Assembly (NCBI GenBank): GCA_944325345.1
Contig: CALUZV010000004.1
Location: forward strand, 62,001 to 126,000
Reading direction: 5' to 3'
Origin: an uncultured Parabacteroides sp.
GTDB taxonomy: Bacteria > Bacteroidota > Bacteroidia > Bacteroidales > Tannerellaceae
DNA length: 64,000 nt
Part shown: positions 1 to 8,392 of the stretch, piece after piece
How positions within the stretch are numbered: position 1 is the first letter of the stretch
How the letters are laid out: each line of letters begins with the position of its first letter
Made by a program: the position numbers and the translations under genes
Notes under the pieces: generated by a model
Told to the model about the DNA's origin: nothing
The model's input: only the letters and a program-made list of their open reading frames with translations
Databases searched by the model: none

Positions 1-892
1 GAATTATAGCGAGACGTTCCAGAACGTCGGCTTCCACGACGGCGACATCCTCCTCAAGGCCGACACGACCACCCTCGAGCGTTTCGACGAAAATACCGCC
101 CGCCTCGTCATGGAGGCACGCAACGTTACCGTCCTCCGCGAGGGCAAGGAGGTCGTCATCCCCATGCCGGGCGACATGATGCAGCGCCTCCTGCGCGACA
201 AGAAGGGCTTCGCCGGCCTCCGTTTCCCGATGGTGGTGAAGGATTTGCCCATCAAGGACGCTCCGGCGGTCGTCGCCGGCCTCCAGCCCGGGGATAGCAT
301 CGTCTCGGTCAATGGCGTAGCGACTCCGACGTTCGACGACGTGGCCGTCTCCCTTTATGCCCACAAAGGCACGCCGCTGACCCTCGGCTTCTACCGCAAC
401 CACCAGCGCGACTCGCTGACAATCACGCCCGACACGCTTGGCAAAATTGGCGTCGCCGTCTTCCTCCCCACCGAGCTCTACGAGATGAAGAAGGTGTCCT
501 ACGGTTTCTTCGCCTCTTTCCCGGCCGGAATCGAAAAGGGCGTGCGCTCGCTGACGGGCTACGTGAACGACATGAAATACGTCTTCACGAAGGAAGGCGC
601 CTCGAGCCTCGGCGGTTTCGGGTCGATTGGCAACCTCTTCGCGCCCGTCTGGGACTGGCAGCTCTTTTGGGAGCGTAGCGCGTGGCTTTCGCTCATCCTC
701 GCGTTCATGAACATCCTGCCGATACCGGCGCTGGACGGCGGGCACGTCATGTTCCTCCTCTACGAGGTCATCACGCGGCGGAAACCGAGCGATAAGTTCC
801 TCGAATACGCGCAAGTAACGGGCATGGCCATCTTGCTTCTGCTCCTGATTTATGCCAACGGCAACGATTTGCTGCGCTTCGTATTCAATTAG
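1..892 (+). CDS. rseP: RseP-type site-2 protease, C-terminal part
   Basis: The frame is open from the window edge, so the start and the HExxH active-site helix are missing. What is visible: the end of one PDZ-like domain, a second PDZ domain (LQPGDSIVSVNG, about bases 283-317), then the M50 signature NILPIPALDGGH at 710-745, which carries the third zinc ligand, and a last hydrophobic helix before the stop. Family members are inner-membrane zinc proteases that cut transmembrane proteins such as anti-sigma factors or leftover signal peptides. A rho-independent terminator follows at once. The family call is secure; the substrate is unknown. Confidence 0.95.
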   Translation, partial: NYSETFQNVGFHDGDILLKADTTTLERFDENTARLVMEARNVTVLREGKEVVIPMPGDMMQRLLRDKKGFAGLRFPMVVKDLPIKDAPAVVAGLQPGDSIVSVNGVATPTFDDVAVSLYAHKGTPLTLGFYRNHQRDSLTITPDTLGKIGVAVFLPTELYEMKKVSYGFFASFPAGIEKGVRSLTGYVNDMKYVFTKEGASSLGGFGSIGNLFAPVWDWQLFWERSAWLSLILAFMNILPIPALDGGHVMFLLYEVITRRKPSDKFLEYAQVTGMAILLLLLIYANGNDLLRFVFN

Positions 893-915
893 TAAAAAAA
901 TAACCTTGCCCCTTC

Positions 916-964
916 AAGGAGTAGGCCAAACGCAGCCCGGCGTTGGCTTACTCCTTATTTTTTT
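916..964 (+). terminator. Rho-independent terminator of rseP
   Basis: Inverted repeat AAGGAGTA...TACTCCTT with a GC-rich middle and a GGC/GCC-flanked loop, followed by a T-rich run, 24 bases after the rseP stop. Confidence 0.85.
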
Positions 965-1188
965 ACCCAAAAGTAGTTGCTGGGTAAATTTTGACGAAAT
1001 ATTTACCCAAAAGTAGTTGCTGGGTAAATCCAGATGAAATATTTACCCAGGAGTAGTTGGTGGGTAAATCGGAGACGATTTTCTTACCCACAAGTAGTTG
1101 GTGGGTAAATCCGGACGGAATATTTACCCACAAGTAGTTGGTGAGTAAATTTGGAGGGAATATTTACCCACGAGTAGCTGGTGGGTAA
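962..1188. repeat. Tandem palindrome array, 6 copies, about 40-bp period
   Basis: Six copies of TTTACCCA-(loop AAGTAGTTG or similar)-TGGGTAAAT. The GTAGTTG/GTAGCTG cores start at 973, 1013, 1053, 1094, 1134 and 1174 (spacings 40, 40, 41, 40, 40). The stems are conserved and the roughly 13-base spacers vary but keep a GAAATA-like end. The array fills the convergent gap between rseP and proS, between their two terminators. I see no copy elsewhere in the window. It holds no plausible gene. Confidence 0.95.
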
Positions 1189-1228
1189 AAAGAATCCCCG
1201 AGCCGCCTCAAAAGGCAGTCCCGGGGAT
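1186..1228 (-). terminator. Rho-independent terminator of proS
   Basis: Minus-strand hairpin ATCCCCGGGACTGCC...GGCGGCTCGGGGAT followed by TTCTTTTT, 28 bases beyond the proS stop. Its T-run overlaps the end of the neighbouring repeat array. Confidence 0.8.
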
Positions 1229-1255
1229 CTGGATAATAAGGAGTATGAAGGAATA

Positions 1256-2737
1256 TTAATAATTACGGGCGAAAAGGACGCGGCGAGCTGACGGTTTGCC
1301 TGTTACCATGCAGCAGCCCGGTTCGTTGTCGTCGTCCATCGGGATGCAGCGGATGGTGGCCTTCGTCTCGTTCTTGACGCGCTCTTCGGTCTCCGGCGTG
1401 CCGTCCCAGTGAGCCAGGACGAAGTAGCCCTGCTCGATTTTTTCCTTGAACTCGTCGTAGGAATCGACCTTGACGGTGCGTTCCTCGCGGAGCTTGAGGG
1501 CTTTCTGGAAGATGTTCTTCTGGATGTCTTCCAGGAGGTTCTGGACGTAAGTCTCGATGCCATCGCAAGAAACTGTCTCCTTCTCGAGCGTGTCGCGGCG
1601 CATGACTTCGATGGTGTTGTTCTCCAAATCGCGCCCACCCATGGCGAGGCGGACGGGGACACCCTTCAGCTCGTAGTTGGCGAATTTCCAACCCGGTTTG
1701 CGGTTGTCGGCGTCGTCGAACTTGACGGAGATGCCGAGCTTCTTCAGGTTGTCGGCGATGCCGTTCACCTTCTTGCGGATTTCGTCCAGCTGCTCCATGC
1801 TGCGATAGATAGGGATGATAACCACCTGAATCGGAGCGAGGTGCGGCGGGAGCACCAGTCCGTTGTCGTCGGAGTGAGCCATGATGAGCGCACCGATGAG
1901 ACGCGTCGAGACGCCCCACGAGGTAGCCCAGGCGTAGTCGGTCTTTCCGTCCTTATCGACGAAGGTAACGTTGAACGCCTTACCGAAGTTCTGTCCGAGG
2001 AAGTGGGAAGTGCCGGCCTGCAAAGCCTTGCCGTCTTGCATCATCGCCTCGATCGTATAAGTATCCAGGGCGCCGGCGAAGCGTTCGCTGGCGGTCTTCA
2101 CGCCCTTGATGACGGGGACGCCCATGTAATTCTCCACGAAGTCGGCGTAGATATTCTGCATCTGGCGGGCTTCGGCCTCAGCCTCTTCGCGGGTAGCGTG
2201 GGCCGTATGCCCCTCTTGCCAAAGGAATTCGGCGGTGCGGAGGAAGAGGCGGGTACGCATTTCCCAGCGCATCACGTTGGCCCACTGGTTGCAGAGAATC
2301 GGCAGGTCGCGGTACGATTGGATCCAGTTGCGGTATGTATTCCAGATGATTGTTTCGGAGGTCGGACGGATAATCAGTTCTTCTTCCAACTTAGCTTCGG
2401 GGTCCACCACGACGCCCGAGCCGTCGCTGTTCGTCTTCAGGCGGTAGTGGGTAACCACGGCGCATTCCTTGGCAAAGCCTTCGACGTGTTCGGCTTCGCG
2501 GCTCAGGAACGATTTCGGAATCAAGAGGGGGAAATAAGCGTTCACGTGCCCCGTTTCCTTGAACTTGTTGTCCAGAATCCGTTGCATCTTTTCCCAGATA
2601 GCATATCCATAGGGCTTGATGACCATGCAACCGCGCACGGCAGAGTTCTCGGCAAGGTCTGCCTTGATGACCAAGTCCTGATACCATTGCGAGTAGTTTT
2701 CACTTCTCGATGTCAGTTCTTTCAGCTCTTTTGCCAT
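1256..2737 (-). CDS. proS: Prolyl-tRNA synthetase (short, archaeal/eukaryotic-like type)
   Basis: Charges tRNA-Pro with proline in the cytosol. At 493 aa it is the compact class II form without the bacterial INS editing domain. Motif 2 region [15 protein letters not shown] is followed by [20 protein letters not shown] and EGHTAH, then a C-terminal anticodon-binding domain starting near [11 protein letters not shown], and a zinc-binding-like tail with the CC pair in [10 protein letters not shown]. The start is the ATG that directly precedes AKELKEL, about 40 bases downstream of a TATCTTTG promoter element. Transcribed alone. Confidence 0.97.
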   Translation of the reverse strand: MAKELKELTSRSENYSQWYQDLVIKADLAENSAVRGCMVIKPYGYAIWEKMQRILDNKFKETGHVNAYFPLLIPKSFLSREAEHVEGFAKECAVVTHYRLKTNSDGSGVVVDPEAKLEEELIIRPTSETIIWNTYRNWIQSYRDLPILCNQWANVMRWEMRTRLFLRTAEFLWQEGHTAHATREEAEAEARQMQNIYADFVENYMGVPVIKGVKTASERFAGALDTYTIEAMMQDGKALQAGTSHFLGQNFGKAFNVTFVDKDGKTDYAWATSWGVSTRLIGALIMAHSDDNGLVLPPHLAPIQVVIIPIYRSMEQLDEIRKKVNGIADNLKKLGISVKFDDADNRKPGWKFANYELKGVPVRLAMGGRDLENNTIEVMRRDTLEKETVSCDGIETYVQNLLEDIQKNIFQKALKLREERTVKVDSYDEFKEKIEQGYFVLAHWDGTPETEERVKNETKATIRCIPMDDDNEPGCCMVTGKPSARRVLFARNY

Positions 2738-2780
2738 TGTAATTTATTTATGAATTGATATAGCGTTTTAATTTCGGGCG

Positions 2781-2788
2781 CAAAGATA
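2781..2788 (-). promoter_or_regulatory. Bacteroidota -7 element TATCTTTG for proS
   Basis: TATCTTTGCGCCC on the minus strand matches the TAnnTTTG consensus of the Bacteroidota primary sigma factor. No clear -33 TTTG is seen. The predicted start of transcription is about 40 bases before the proS ATG. Confidence 0.65.
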
Positions 2789-2891
2789 GTGAAAATTATC
2801 GCTTTTCTAAATACTCTTAGCGGTCATTATGGAGGCACGGATGATTTCCACCGGAATAGCAGAAACATCCGTGCGCTCATGGGCATAGCCA

Positions 2892-4205
2892 TCACTGAGC
2901 CATGAGATAATCCTTGAAGGCGGCGAAATCGCGGGACATGGCGACGCTTTGTTTCTGTCCCTTCATGAAAGCGCGCAGGCGTTCCGGAATCTCAAGGTCG
3001 ATGCCGAGGATGCCGTCAACTGTCGATTTGAACTTCGCAGGATGCGCCGTTTCGAGGAAGACGCCTGTCTCCGAAGGCTGAAGCCCGTCTTCCAAAGCCT
3101 GATATCCGCAAGCGCCATGTGGGTCGAGAATATAGCCATATTTCTGATACACATTGCGCATGGTTTCCGCTATCTGCTCGTCCGTATAGCGGGCGGCGGC
3201 TATCTGCGCACAAATGGCGGCATGAACATCGCCTTCGCCTCCATATAAATCCAGGATGCGGGCAAAGTTGCTCGGGGCTCCGACATCCATCGCGTTGGCG
3301 AGCGTCGCTACTGATGGGCGCGGCGTATATGTTCCCGTCTGCAAATACTCGAAGAAGACGTCATTTCGATTGTTCGCCGCAATGAATCGCTTGATTGGCA
3401 GCCCCATCTTCTTCGCGAAAAGCCCGGCAGTCAGATTTCCGAAGTTTCCGCTTGGCACGCAGACGACCAAATCCTGCGCCAGCCCGTGCCGCTCCATCTC
3501 CGCGTAGGCGTTGAAGTAGTAGAACGATTGCGGGAGGAAGCGCGCGACATTGATAGAGTTCGCAGACGTCAGCATCATCTTCTGATTCAGCTCGCTATCC
3601 ATGAAGGCCGCTTTCACGAGCGCCTGGCAGTCGTCGAACGTGCCATCGACTTCGAGCGCCGTAATATTCTGGCCCAAAGTCGTAAACTGGCATTCCTGAA
3701 TCGCGCTCACTTTCCCCTTAGGATAAAGCACATAGACGTGAATCCCCTCGACTCCGAGGAAGCCATTCGCCACCGCGCTCCCCGTGTCGCCCGAGGTCGC
3801 AACTAGCACATTCACTTCGCCTTTCTCGCCCCTTTTGCGAATAAAATATCCCAGCAAGCGCGCCATGAAACGCGCTCCGACGTCTTTGAAAGCGAGCGTC
3901 GGCCCGTGGAAAAGTTCCAGACTATAAATGTTTCCACCGACGTGGACTACCGGCGTATCGAACGAAAGTGTCTCACGCACAATCCCATCCAGCACGTCGC
4001 CCGGGATATCTTCGTCGAAATATGTCCGGGCCACGAGACTGGCAATTTCATGAAACGAGCGGTTTTTCAAATCGGCAATTTCCGCAGGGGCTATCTGCTT
4101 GATTTTCTCGGGCATATATAGCCCCTTGTCGCCCGCCAAGCCCTTCACCACGGCCTCTTCGAGGGTGGCAAGAGGGGAATGGTTGTTGGTACTATAATAC
4201 TGCAT
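2892..4205 (-). CDS. thrC: Threonine synthase
   Basis: Last step of threonine synthesis: O-phosphohomoserine to L-threonine, PLP-dependent, cytosolic. The 437-aa protein starts MQYYSTNN, typical of the family. PLP lysine is K107 in LAFKDVGARF. The glycine-rich phosphate-binding loop is VATSGDTGSAVANGF. The gene follows the phosphoglycerate-mutase-like gene by about 25 bases and thrA lies upstream of both, so the order thrA - kinase candidate - thrC gives the pathway from aspartate to threonine in one direction. Confidence 0.97.
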   Translation of the reverse strand: MQYYSTNNHSPLATLEEAVVKGLAGDKGLYMPEKIKQIAPAEIADLKNRSFHEIASLVARTYFDEDIPGDVLDGIVRETLSFDTPVVHVGGNIYSLELFHGPTLAFKDVGARFMARLLGYFIRKRGEKGEVNVLVATSGDTGSAVANGFLGVEGIHVYVLYPKGKVSAIQECQFTTLGQNITALEVDGTFDDCQALVKAAFMDSELNQKMMLTSANSINVARFLPQSFYYFNAYAEMERHGLAQDLVVCVPSGNFGNLTAGLFAKKMGLPIKRFIAANNRNDVFFEYLQTGTYTPRPSVATLANAMDVGAPSNFARILDLYGGEGDVHAAICAQIAAARYTDEQIAETMRNVYQKYGYILDPHGACGYQALEDGLQPSETGVFLETAHPAKFKSTVDGILGIDLEIPERLRAFMKGQKQSVAMSRDFAAFKDYLMAQ

Positions 4206-4230
4206 ATCATTTAATTATAAAACATATTTT

Positions 4231-5433
4231 CTATTTCAAAAACTCGCGTATGAACTGATTGCCCTCGAGCAGCCCATATTTTCCTTTCAACACGGAAAAT
4301 TCATCGAATGTTTCCACGCTGTCCGCCTCTGCGCCAGGCTTATACATGAGGAATGGGACTGGCTCCGCCGTGTGCGTACGTATCTCACATGGCGTCGGAT
4401 GATCCGGCAAAACGGCGATAGCGACTTCGTCCGACCACGACTTCAATTCCTCGACAACAGTTCGGATAACACGCCGGTCGAGGTCCTCTATCGTGCGAAT
4501 TTTCAGCTGCACATCTCCCTCATGCCCAGCCTCATCGCTGGCTTCGATGTGGAGGTAAACAAAGTCGTCCGTCCGGAGCGCATCGAGTGCAGCCTCTGCT
4601 TTCCCTTCATAATTTGTGTCGTAAAGCCCTGTAGCTCCGCGCACTGGTATATTTCTCAGCCCGGCGTAAGCACCGATGCCACGTATCAAATCGACGGCGG
4701 AAATAACTGCACCGCGCTTGATGCCAAATATCTCCTGAAGTGTCTGCATTCGAGGACGATAGCCTGGCGACCACGGCCAAATGCTATTGGCTTTATCCTT
4801 TCCCATCTCGGCTCGCCGGAGATTCACGGGATGCGAATCGAGGATTTCCTGCGACTTGAGGATGAGCTGGTTAAGCAAACGGGCGGTTTCCTCGGCCTCC
4901 GGGACGCAAGCCTTAATCATCAGAGGGCGAAAGGGATGCAGCGGCACGTCGTGCGGGGGAACGCACTCAATCCGTTTGTCGCCGCCGCGAATGACGAGTA
5001 AATGGCGGTAGGAAACTCCGGTATAAAAGCGAATTTTGTCTGAGCCAAGTTTCTCATTTAGAGTCTGAATCAACAAGTCAGCCTCGTCCGTAGTAATATG
5101 CCCGGCCGAATGATTTTTCAGGATATCGCCTTCGATACAGACGAGATTGCATCGCATAGCCATATCCCCCGGCTGCAAATCTACACCGATGCTCGCGGCC
5201 TCGAGAACGCCACGCCCCTCATATACTGTCGGCAGGTCATATCCTAAAACAGAGAGATTTGCGACCTCACTTCCGGGATGAAAACCATCAGCGACGGTGC
5301 GGAGTTGCCCCGTAACGCCCCGTTTCGCCAGCAAGTCCATGTAAGGCGTGCGGGCAAATTGCAAGGGAGTCAAGCCCGAAAGCTTAGGCTGCGGATGGTC
5401 AGCCATTCCGTCTCCTAAGATAATTAAATGTTT
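4231..5433 (-). CDS. Phosphoglycerate-mutase-like protein, proposed homoserine kinase
   Basis: A member of the cofactor-independent archaeal-type phosphoglycerate mutase (ApgM) family, about 400 aa, in the alkaline phosphatase superfamily. The start is set at MKHLIILGDGMADHP, which is where the family begins; an in-frame ATG 12 codons upstream is possible but adds an atypical leader. Metal-ligand motifs include the N-terminal GDGMAD and the later HIEASDEAGHEGD and LPDHPTPC. No GHMP-type thrB is seen, and this gene sits between thrA and thrC. The subfamily is therefore commonly proposed to be the missing homoserine kinase; that role is inferred here from context. Confidence 0.85.
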   Translation of the reverse strand, partial: KHLIILGDGMADHPQPKLSGLTPLQFARTPYMDLLAKRGVTGQLRTVADGFHPGSEVANLSVLGYDLPTVYEGRGVLEAASIGVDLQPGDMAMRCNLVCIEGDILKNHSAGHITTDEADLLIQTLNEKLGSDKIRFYTGVSYRHLLVIRGGDKRIECVPPHDVPLHPFRPLMIKACVPEAEETARLLNQLILKSQEILDSHPVNLRRAEMGKDKANSIWPWSPGYRPRMQTLQEIFGIKRGAVISAVDLIRGIGAYAGLRNIPVRGATGLYDTNYEGKAEAALDALRTDDFVYLHIEASDEAGHEGDVQLKIRTIEDLDRRVIRTVVEELKSWSDEVAIAVLPDHPTPCEIRTHTAEPVPFLMYKPGAEADSVETFDEFSVLKGKYGLLEGNQFIREFLK

Positions 5434-5514
5434 CATACGTCTTGAATTTGTCAATACTTTATTATTCATTGTTTCTTATCGAATTATATTAAAAAACTGC
5501 GTCCACATCTAATT

Positions 5515-5670
5515 CCATTTGTCGCGAAGACGGCCGCAGGCGTTTCCTTCTTCTCGCCAAAGCGCTGAAATCGGCAGCAGACTTTTCCCGTTTCCCGAAA
5601 AATTTCATATACGAGAAACGGCCGTTTCCAGCTTTTTTCCGATGTGCGGAGGCTGAAAACGGCCGTTTCT
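5515..5670. repeat. Degenerate palindrome array around ACGGCCGT, about 4 copies
   Basis: Fills the 237-base gap between thrA and the mutase-like gene. Two good palindromes, GAAACGGCCGTTTC (5615-5628) and AAACGGCCGTTT (5657-5668), have centres 41 bases apart. Weaker related cores, ACGGCCGC near 5530-5537 and TCGGCAGCAG near 5571-5580, fit the same register at about 43-45 bases. I see no convincing gene here, and the thr genes may still be one transcript. Confidence 0.6.
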
Positions 5671-5706
5671 GACTTCCGCCCATTCCGCGGAAGATTGGAA
5701 TAGGCT

Positions 5707-8148
5707 TCAACGGATATTCGCGATGGAGATGATGTCGGCAAATACGCCAGCTGCAGTTACGTCAGCGCCAGCACCATAGCCTTGTATGATCATCGGATAA
5801 TCGTGATAGCGCTCGGTCGAAATCATGATGATGTTGTTGCTGCCCTCGAGCTCGTAGAACGGGTGGCGGCTGTCAACAGCTTGAAGCCCAATGGAACACG
5901 AACCGTTTTCCATGCGGGCGACATAGCGCAGGCGTTTATTCTCGGCCGCAAGCTGTTTCCGTTGTTTTTCAAACTCGGCGTCGAGCGTGCAGACGTTTTC
6001 CCAGAAGTCGTCGAGCGAACCGGCAAAGAAATGCTCGGGGATGAAATGACGCACTTCTACATCGCTCTGTTCCACGCGATAACCAGCTTCGCGGGCCAGG
6101 ATGACAAGTTTTCGGAGGACATCCTTTCCGCAGAGATCCACGCGAGGATCGGGCTCGGAGTATCCAGCATCTTTCGCCATGCGGATGGCCGTACTAAACG
6201 GAATATCTTCACTTATCGTATTGAAAATGTAATTTAACGTGCCCGAAAGAACCGCTTCCAAACGGAGGATGTGGTCGCCGCTATTCATCAAAGCGTTCAT
6301 TGTGTTGATGATAGGCAAACCGGCGCCCACGTTTGTCTCGAAAAGGAACTTGATACCGTGGTGGCGCGCAGCCTCTTTGAGGGCGATGTAATTTTCGTAG
6401 GGAGAAGACGCAGCCTCTTTGTTCGCGGCGACGACAGAGACGTTTCCGTCGAGGAGGCGTTGGTACAGGCTGGCGACGTCCGAACTCGCTGTGCAATCGA
6501 CAAATACCGAATTAAATATGTTCATTTTGAGGATTTCCTCGCACAAGATTTCGGCGTTGCAAGGCTGCCCACGGCGGTTGAGTTCGTCCTTATAGTGGTC
6601 GAGGTCAATTCCCTCGCGACGGAAAAGTGCCTTCCGGGAGTTTGCGATGCCGACGATGTTCAGTTTCAGGCCATTCTGTTGCATCAGTTTGGGCTGTTGT
6701 TGATGAATTTGCGTAAGGAGATTGCCGCCCACCGTGCCAATCCCGGCTATAAAAATATTGAGGACTTTGTATTCCGAGAGGAAGAACGAGTCGTGGATGG
6801 AATTAAGAGCCTTGCGCAGAAATTCGAGTTTTATCACGAAGGAGATGTTCGTCTCCGAAGCGCCCTGGGCACAAGCAATTACGCTGATACCCGCACGCCC
6901 CAGTGTCCCAAATAATTTTCCTGCGATACCAGGCGTGCGCTTCATATTCTCGCCCACGATAGCGACGGTAGCCAAGTCTTTTTCCGCAACGGTATCATTC
7001 ATATCGCCTTGCGCACGTTCCAGCGCGAACTCTTCATCGAGAACACGGACGGCCAAGTCGGCATCCGCGTTTCGAACCGCGAACGTGGTGTTATTTTCGG
7101 AACTGGCTTGGGAAACCATAAACACACTGATTCCGTTCTTCGCAAGCGTACGGAAAATTCGATAATTCACGCCGATGACGCCAACCATGCCCAGACCTTG
7201 CACCGTGATGAGACAGGTGTCGTTGATGGACGAAATTCCTTTAATCATGGCGCGGCCAACCTCGGCAGGGCGTTCGCGGGAAATATACGTTCCGGGAGCC
7301 TCTGGATTAAAGGTATTCCGGATGCGTATCGGGATATTTTTGTGATAAACAGGGTAAATCGTAGGCGGATAGATGACCTTGGCACCGAAGTTACACAATT
7401 CCATCGCCTCGGTGAAGCTCAGATGGTCGATAACATACGCCGAGCTGATGACACGCGGGTCGGCCGTCATGAAACCGTCCACATCGGTCCAGATCTCGAG
7501 GATGGAAGCGTCCAACGCCGTTGCCAAGATTGACGCCGTATAGTCGGAACCGCCACGGCCCAAATTCGTTACCTCGCCGTTGTCTGCATTCGAGGAAATG
7601 AAGCCTGGGACGAGCGAGACTTTAGGGAGAGGCGAGAAAGTCTCTTTTATCAATCGGTTCGTGATTTCAAAATCAACGATATGCTTGCTGAATTGTTTGC
7701 GCGTCTTGATGAAACGGCGCGAATCGAAGAGTTTTACATCTTTAATAACGTAAGAGATGATAAGCGAGGAAAGACGTTCTCCGTAGCTGACGATGGTATC
7801 GGATGTCTTCGCTGACAAATCGTTGATAAGGTAAACGCCCTTGAAAATATTCCCCAACTCATCGAGCAGAGCCATGACACGCCGTTGCGCATCGAATCGC
7901 AATGCTTTATCCGGGATAACACCTTCGATCACGTCTAAATGCCTCGTAATAATTTCGGATAATGCCTTTTCGTATCCCAAATCACCTCGCGCGGCCAGAG
8001 CCGATGTGTTGAGCAACTTATCCGTGATGCCTCCCAACGCGGAAACGACCACGATGACAGGTTCGTCAATAGCCTCGACGATTTTCTTTACGTTCAATAT
8101 ACTTCCGACAGAACCTACTGAGGTTCCACCAAACTTCAATACTTTCAT
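5707..8148 (-). CDS. thrA: Bifunctional aspartokinase / homoserine dehydrogenase
   Basis: Fusion enzyme catalysing the first and third steps from aspartate to homoserine. The aspartokinase domain (residues about 1-290) starts with the signature MKVLKFGGTSVGS and contains LGRGGSDYTASILA. Two ACT-type regulatory domains follow (about 310-460, e.g. VIGVNYRIFRTLAKNGISVF), the usual site of threonine feedback. The homoserine dehydrogenase domain starts near residue 465 with an NAD(P)-binding IAGIGTVGGNLL and contains AANKEAASS. At 813 aa it is full length. I found no threonine leader peptide or attenuator upstream. Confidence 0.97.
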   Translation of the reverse strand: MKVLKFGGTSVGSVGSILNVKKIVEAIDEPVIVVVSALGGITDKLLNTSALAARGDLGYEKALSEIITRHLDVIEGVIPDKALRFDAQRRVMALLDELGNIFKGVYLINDLSAKTSDTIVSYGERLSSLIISYVIKDVKLFDSRRFIKTRKQFSKHIVDFEITNRLIKETFSPLPKVSLVPGFISSNADNGEVTNLGRGGSDYTASILATALDASILEIWTDVDGFMTADPRVISSAYVIDHLSFTEAMELCNFGAKVIYPPTIYPVYHKNIPIRIRNTFNPEAPGTYISRERPAEVGRAMIKGISSINDTCLITVQGLGMVGVIGVNYRIFRTLAKNGISVFMVSQASSENNTTFAVRNADADLAVRVLDEEFALERAQGDMNDTVAEKDLATVAIVGENMKRTPGIAGKLFGTLGRAGISVIACAQGASETNISFVIKLEFLRKALNSIHDSFFLSEYKVLNIFIAGIGTVGGNLLTQIHQQQPKLMQQNGLKLNIVGIANSRKALFRREGIDLDHYKDELNRRGQPCNAEILCEEILKMNIFNSVFVDCTASSDVASLYQRLLDGNVSVVAANKEAASSPYENYIALKEAARHHGIKFLFETNVGAGLPIINTMNALMNSGDHILRLEAVLSGTLNYIFNTISEDIPFSTAIRMAKDAGYSEPDPRVDLCGKDVLRKLVILAREAGYRVEQSDVEVRHFIPEHFFAGSLDDFWENVCTLDAEFEKQRKQLAAENKRLRYVARMENGSCSIGLQAVDSRHPFYELEGSNNIIMISTERYHDYPMIIQGYGAGADVTAAGVFADIISIANIR

Positions 8149-8258
8149 ATATTTGATTTCAATTCTTCACCGAACTCACGGCGCGGGTGCAATATTAGAG
8201 ATGTTTTTTCAAAAATGCAATAGATAGGACAAAAAAGTATAAAATTTCTTTGATTTTT

Positions 8259-8346
8259 CCTCCGAACCTACGATTTCTTTCCTCAACACCCATAAAAAAT
8301 TTCATCAACATCTACCTGAATTTTCCTCAACACCCGCAAAAGTGCC
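8259..8346. repeat. Four degenerate 22-bp direct repeats
   Basis: Units begin at 8259, 8281, 8303 and 8325, each CCTCAACACCC-like followed by a T-rich end; units 2 and 4 share CCTCAACACCC exactly. Without clear dyad symmetry. They lie in the 244-base divergent gap between thrA and the methyltransferase gene, upstream of the latter's promoter. Confidence 0.6.
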
Positions 8347-8380
8347 GCCAAATAGTCTTGCGTCGCCCGGCAAATATCCG

Positions 8381-8388
8381 TAAGTTTG
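8381..8388 (+). promoter_or_regulatory. TAnnTTTG promoter element, possibly giving a leaderless mRNA
   Basis: TAAGTTTG, with a TTG 20 bases upstream (8358-8360) as a -33-like element. It ends four bases before the ATG at 8393, so transcription would begin at or within the start codon. Confidence 0.65.
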
Positions 8389-8392
8389 CAAG

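Noticed and set aside
5484..5741. 85- and 73-aa minus-strand frames between thrA and the mutase-like gene
   Set aside because: Two overlapping frames in low-complexity palindromic DNA without family resemblance or start signals.
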